Source: Ichthyophonus hoferi
Taxonomy: Eukaryota > Opisthokonta > Ichthyosporea > Ichthyophonida > Ichthyophonidae
Reading direction: 5' to 3'
Length of the DNA stretch: 33,483 nucleotides
Assembly: GCA_002751075.1 (NCBI GenBank)
Contig: NAOQ01000054.1
Location: forward strand, 84,475-117,957
The translations under genes were made by a program, and so were the position numbers. Under the pieces are notes generated by a model. The model was not told the DNA's origin, did no database searches, and saw only the letters and a program-made list of their open reading frames with translations. Shown here one piece after another: positions 31,146 through 33,483 of the stretch. Within the stretch, counting starts at the first letter, position 1. Each line of letters starts with the position of its first letter.

Positions 31146-33483
31146 GTGTGTGTGTATGTACATGTATATAATGGCGTGTCGATCTGGATATGATTAATAT
31201 ATAGGAGATTGTACAGCGGAGTGTATATGATACTGGCCAACTTTATATATATATATATAATAGATGATACTATGTGTTTGTATAAATGTTCTTATCTAAA
31301 CCTATTTTCATATGTTTATGAAATGTGTGAAAACGGGCTAGATAAAGATAGACGTATTGATTGGCACATACATATGTACATATAAGTGATAATATCATGT
31401 TTTATATGATGTGTTTATCACAGTGTGTGGATACAGAATTGACATATTATATTATATATTATATTATATTATTATGGTGTCATCGTATATGTTATATTAT
31501 AGTTGTATTATGATATGTTTTATATTACTATGGTATCATAGTATATATTATATTATATTAGCACCATACCCCTCCCTATGCATACTATACATACACATAT
31601 AACACCAACCTAGTGTATAAACATGTGTAAAATGTAGAATATTCACTTCTGCGCCTTCTCCCCTACAGGAATAATCTGGAGTGGTCGCACGTAGGCCAGT
31701 ACACCGTGGAGTGTGCAGTCAAGCAATATACCTGTATGACTATACCTGATAATCTCCTATGTCCTATTCAACAGGCCCTAGAACGGTTTGGTATTCTATT
31801 AAAAACAATTTATACAGTGCCCGGCCCATGTCGGGCCCACACAGGGGTAGAAAGTGCTATTGGGACCTTGAAGCTAGAGAGTATGAGTGGAGCCGTGCTG
31901 GCAAGTGCCCAGTCTATTGTCACGGCCATCATTGATCCTTATGTTCCTATTCTTTCTCCTATGGCGGCTGCCTTTCTAGGCCCTTTCTTTCCAGCTAGTG
32001 AAAACCTGCTAACTCTCACCCAGGTATATATATATATATATATATAGGTGTGTATGTATATAGGTGTGTATGTATGTATGTAAGCATATAGATAGACATG
32101 TATGCTTATATGTTTCTATTATATATATGTATGTGTGAATGTGTGTATGTATGTATCTATTTATCTATTCATATATTTATGTATGTATGTATGTATGTAT
32201 GTATGTATGTATATATATATATATACGTATGTATGTATCTACGTTGTGAAGGTTTTATGCGTACATGTACTATACTGATATAATATAATACATCCCTCCT
32301 ACTCCTGCAGCAGTGTGCGGGTCAAAAGGGCCTCCATGGCTGTGGGGTAAGGCTCCTGCGAGATGACAATGGCCGCCAACCTCGTGTATATCTGCACTGT
32401 ATCCCTGAAAACAGGGAGACTGCGGCCCGGGTAAGTGGTTTGAAAGAAGACATGGTAGAGGTATATATGCTTTATATTTTATTTATATTTTCTTCCATAA
32501 AGTCAAATATAGGTTGGTGCAGCCATGTATGTATACACTGCAGCACACCTTGCATAGGGTCATTACATGGTCCTATTATAACTCTTTTCTACCCCTGCTA
32601 GCACACTTATATCTATCTATCCAATGGCATATAGGGGGATGTATAGGGGGGTAGGGCCTGATGGATAAGAGAATGGCTATAGCAGTGTGTTTTTCCCATT
32701 ATCACAATAATTGATTTTTATTGGCCAACGATTATTCAAATTCATTCCATAGCTATGGAATGGAAGGAACTTGTCAGACTCTTTTTACCATAACCCTGCA
32801 TGCACACATATCTGCTATTGTCATTCAGCATTTCTTAATACCATATTCTATAACGCATTATAAACATATAATACATGATGTTTTCTATTTATACTCTTCC
32901 TCTGTCCCACCTACCTACCTATCTCCTACCTACAGATTATCAACTCCCTGCTCTTGTCTAGAGCACGTGAATCTTGTCTCGCCTCCTTCCTGCATGTATC
33001 TCATCGTCTCTTTCAAGGGTTAGCTGCCCTCCGCCGCCACCCCAATCTAAATCCCTGTCCAGACGTCCCACCCTCCTTCAGACAGAGAGTACCAGCCCCA
33101 CCCACCCCTCCCCCCATAAACAAACCTCGTTTACAGCTTGGGAGTCAGGGCGTGGGCGTGGAATCAGTTGCGGTAAAAGATTATAATACCAAAAGTGATT
33201 GGGAGGAGGAAGGGTGGAATTTACATGACTCGCCATTCTCACAGGATAGCGTGAACATTACCACCCCCACTGCCTCTACCCCTACCTCTCCCCCTCCTCC
33301 TCCCCCTGTCTCTACTACTATATTACCCATGGGGGTCTTGGCTCTGTTGAGAAGACTCAATCAAATGGGAACACTACAAACAGCAAGAAAGGTATGGCTG
33401 CATCCTGTGATGGCCTCGACTCCAGACGAAAAGGAGCAGGGAGACAATGATGAGAGTTATCTATCAAAGAGGGTGACAGACAT
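26890..33483 (+). CDS. large DEAH-type (DExH) RNA helicase with KH-like C-terminal segments, 3' end outside window
   Basis: Exons: 26890-31145, 31669-32023, 32311-32430, and 32936 to the window edge; phases fit, giving about 1759 aa so far. Motif I T-G-S-G-K-S (205-210), Ia T-Q-P-R-A, II D-E-A-H (355-358), III S-A-T (459-461), IV L-V-F-L-P-G, V T-S-I-A-E-T-S (631-637), VI Q-R-A-G-R-A-G-R (678-685), then a winged-helix/HA2 region (about 710-800: L-R-L-M-G-I, D-P-P, L-P-I-G). The N-terminal 150 residues are basic and disordered. DEAH proteins translocate on RNA, but the substrate here is unknown. The layout of helicase, long middle, KH-like segments and Pro-rich linker recalls DEAH11/12-type proteins, which end in RING-IBR-RING. 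That is inference. The gene stands head-to-head with the DDX56-like gene. Confidence 0.93.
31146..31668 (+). other. DExH helicase intron 1
   Basis: It starts GTGTGT and ends CCCTACAG. The content is TA-rich, with imperfect TATTATATTA repeats at about 31436-31560 and a (TA)n run at about 31242-31260. No exon is seen. Confidence 0.8.
31669..32430 (+). CDS. DExH helicase exons 2-3: KH-like segments
   Basis: Exons 31669-32023 and 32311-32430, with acceptors CCCTACAG and CTCCTGCAG and donors CAG|GTATAT and CGG|GTAAGT. Exon 2 reads I-Q-Q-A-L-E-R-F-G...G-T-L-K-L...A-Q-S-I-V-T-A-I-I. Exon 3 reads G-V-R-L-L-R-D-D-N-G...V-Y-L-H-C-I-P-E-N-R-E-T-A-A-R-I-I-N. The alternation of beta-type stretches and A-x-x-I/L helices resembles KH-like RNA-binding folds after the helicase module of DEAH11/12 proteins. 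The exons are well supported, the fold call is weak. Confidence 0.85.
32024..32310 (+). repeat. intron 2 with (TA)n and (TATG)n microsatellites
   Basis: It starts with a (TA)n run directly at the donor (32024-32046) and contains a (TATG)n run of about 34 bp (32179-32212) followed by more TA. Open frames over it are translations of the repeat. Confidence 0.85.
32936..33483 (+). CDS. DExH helicase exon 4 (open at window edge): proline-rich linker
   Basis: The acceptor CCTACAG continues I-I-N-S-L-L-L-S-R-A-R. It then becomes Pro-rich (P-A-P-P-T-P-P-P; T-S-P-P-P-P-P-P-V-S) and polar, and stays open to the last base. A possible donor (AAG|GTATGG, about 33391) could end the exon earlier, but the frame remains open past it. 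The length and C-terminal domains of the protein cannot be seen. Confidence 0.85.
   Translation, partial: MINSLLLSRARESCLASFLHVSHRLFQGLAALRRHPNLNPCPDVPPSFRQRVPAPPTPPPINKPRLQLGSQGVGVESVAVKDYNTKSDWEEEGWNLHDSPFSQDSVNITTPTASTPTSPPPPPPVSTTILPMGVLALLRRLNQMGTLQTARKVWLHPVMASTPDEKEQGDNDESYLSKRVTD

Noticed and set aside
1-33483. tRNA, snRNA, CRISPR or bacterial-type operon features
   Set aside because: No cloverleaf with a GTTCGA-type T-loop, no U6-like sequence, no spaced identical repeats and no ribosome-binding-site-led gene series were found on reading. The organisation is plainly that of a nuclear eukaryotic genome.

Overview
The window is a piece of an AT-rich, intron-dense eukaryotic nuclear genome. 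Three protein-coding genes can be rebuilt exon by exon. Every intron used is GT...AG, splice phases fit at every junction, and the code looks standard: Trp is TGG throughout, and no stop triplet falls inside the accepted exons. The lineage cannot be fixed from the sequence. Repeated YxxM-type motifs in a receptor-like tail would suit a lineage with tyrosine-kinase signalling (Holozoa), but that is inference only.

Region 1 (about 1.6-10.4 kb, minus strand): a gene I do not recognise, assembled from nine short exons. It predicts a protein of about 451 aa with a signal peptide, a cysteine-free ectodomain with N-glycosylation sequons, a Ser/Thr/Pro-rich stalk, one transmembrane helix split by an intron, a strongly basic juxtamembrane stretch, and a cytoplasmic tail of three 28-residue tandem repeats, two of which carry Y-E-M-M. 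Its first exon is uncertain. Between this gene and the next (about 10.4-13.7 kb) there are exon-like segments on both strands but no complete gene.

Region 2 (13.7-25.6 kb, minus strand): a 19-exon DEAD-box RNA helicase, confidently the DDX56/Dbp9 ribosome-biogenesis family. The Q motif and motifs I, Ia, Ib, II, III, V and VI are all present. A long acidic-then-basic insertion lies just before motif V. Its introns hold simple repeats, an 85-bp tandem duplication, a G-quadruplex-type tract beside a weak donor, and a possible LTR-retroelement fossil with a tRNA-Ser-like primer-binding site.

Region 3 (26.9 kb to the right edge, plus strand): a large DEAH-type (DExH, superfamily 2) helicase gene. 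It starts head-to-head with the DDX56-like gene across a 1.3-kb AT-rich gap and runs off the window. A single 4.26-kb exon encodes the whole helicase core plus HA2, followed by small exons that encode KH-like segments and a proline-rich linker. The layout recalls helicase-KH-RING proteins such as plant DEAH11/12, but any zinc-finger part would lie outside the window.

The two helicases may share a divergent promoter region. The sequence shows no functional link between either of them and the membrane protein.
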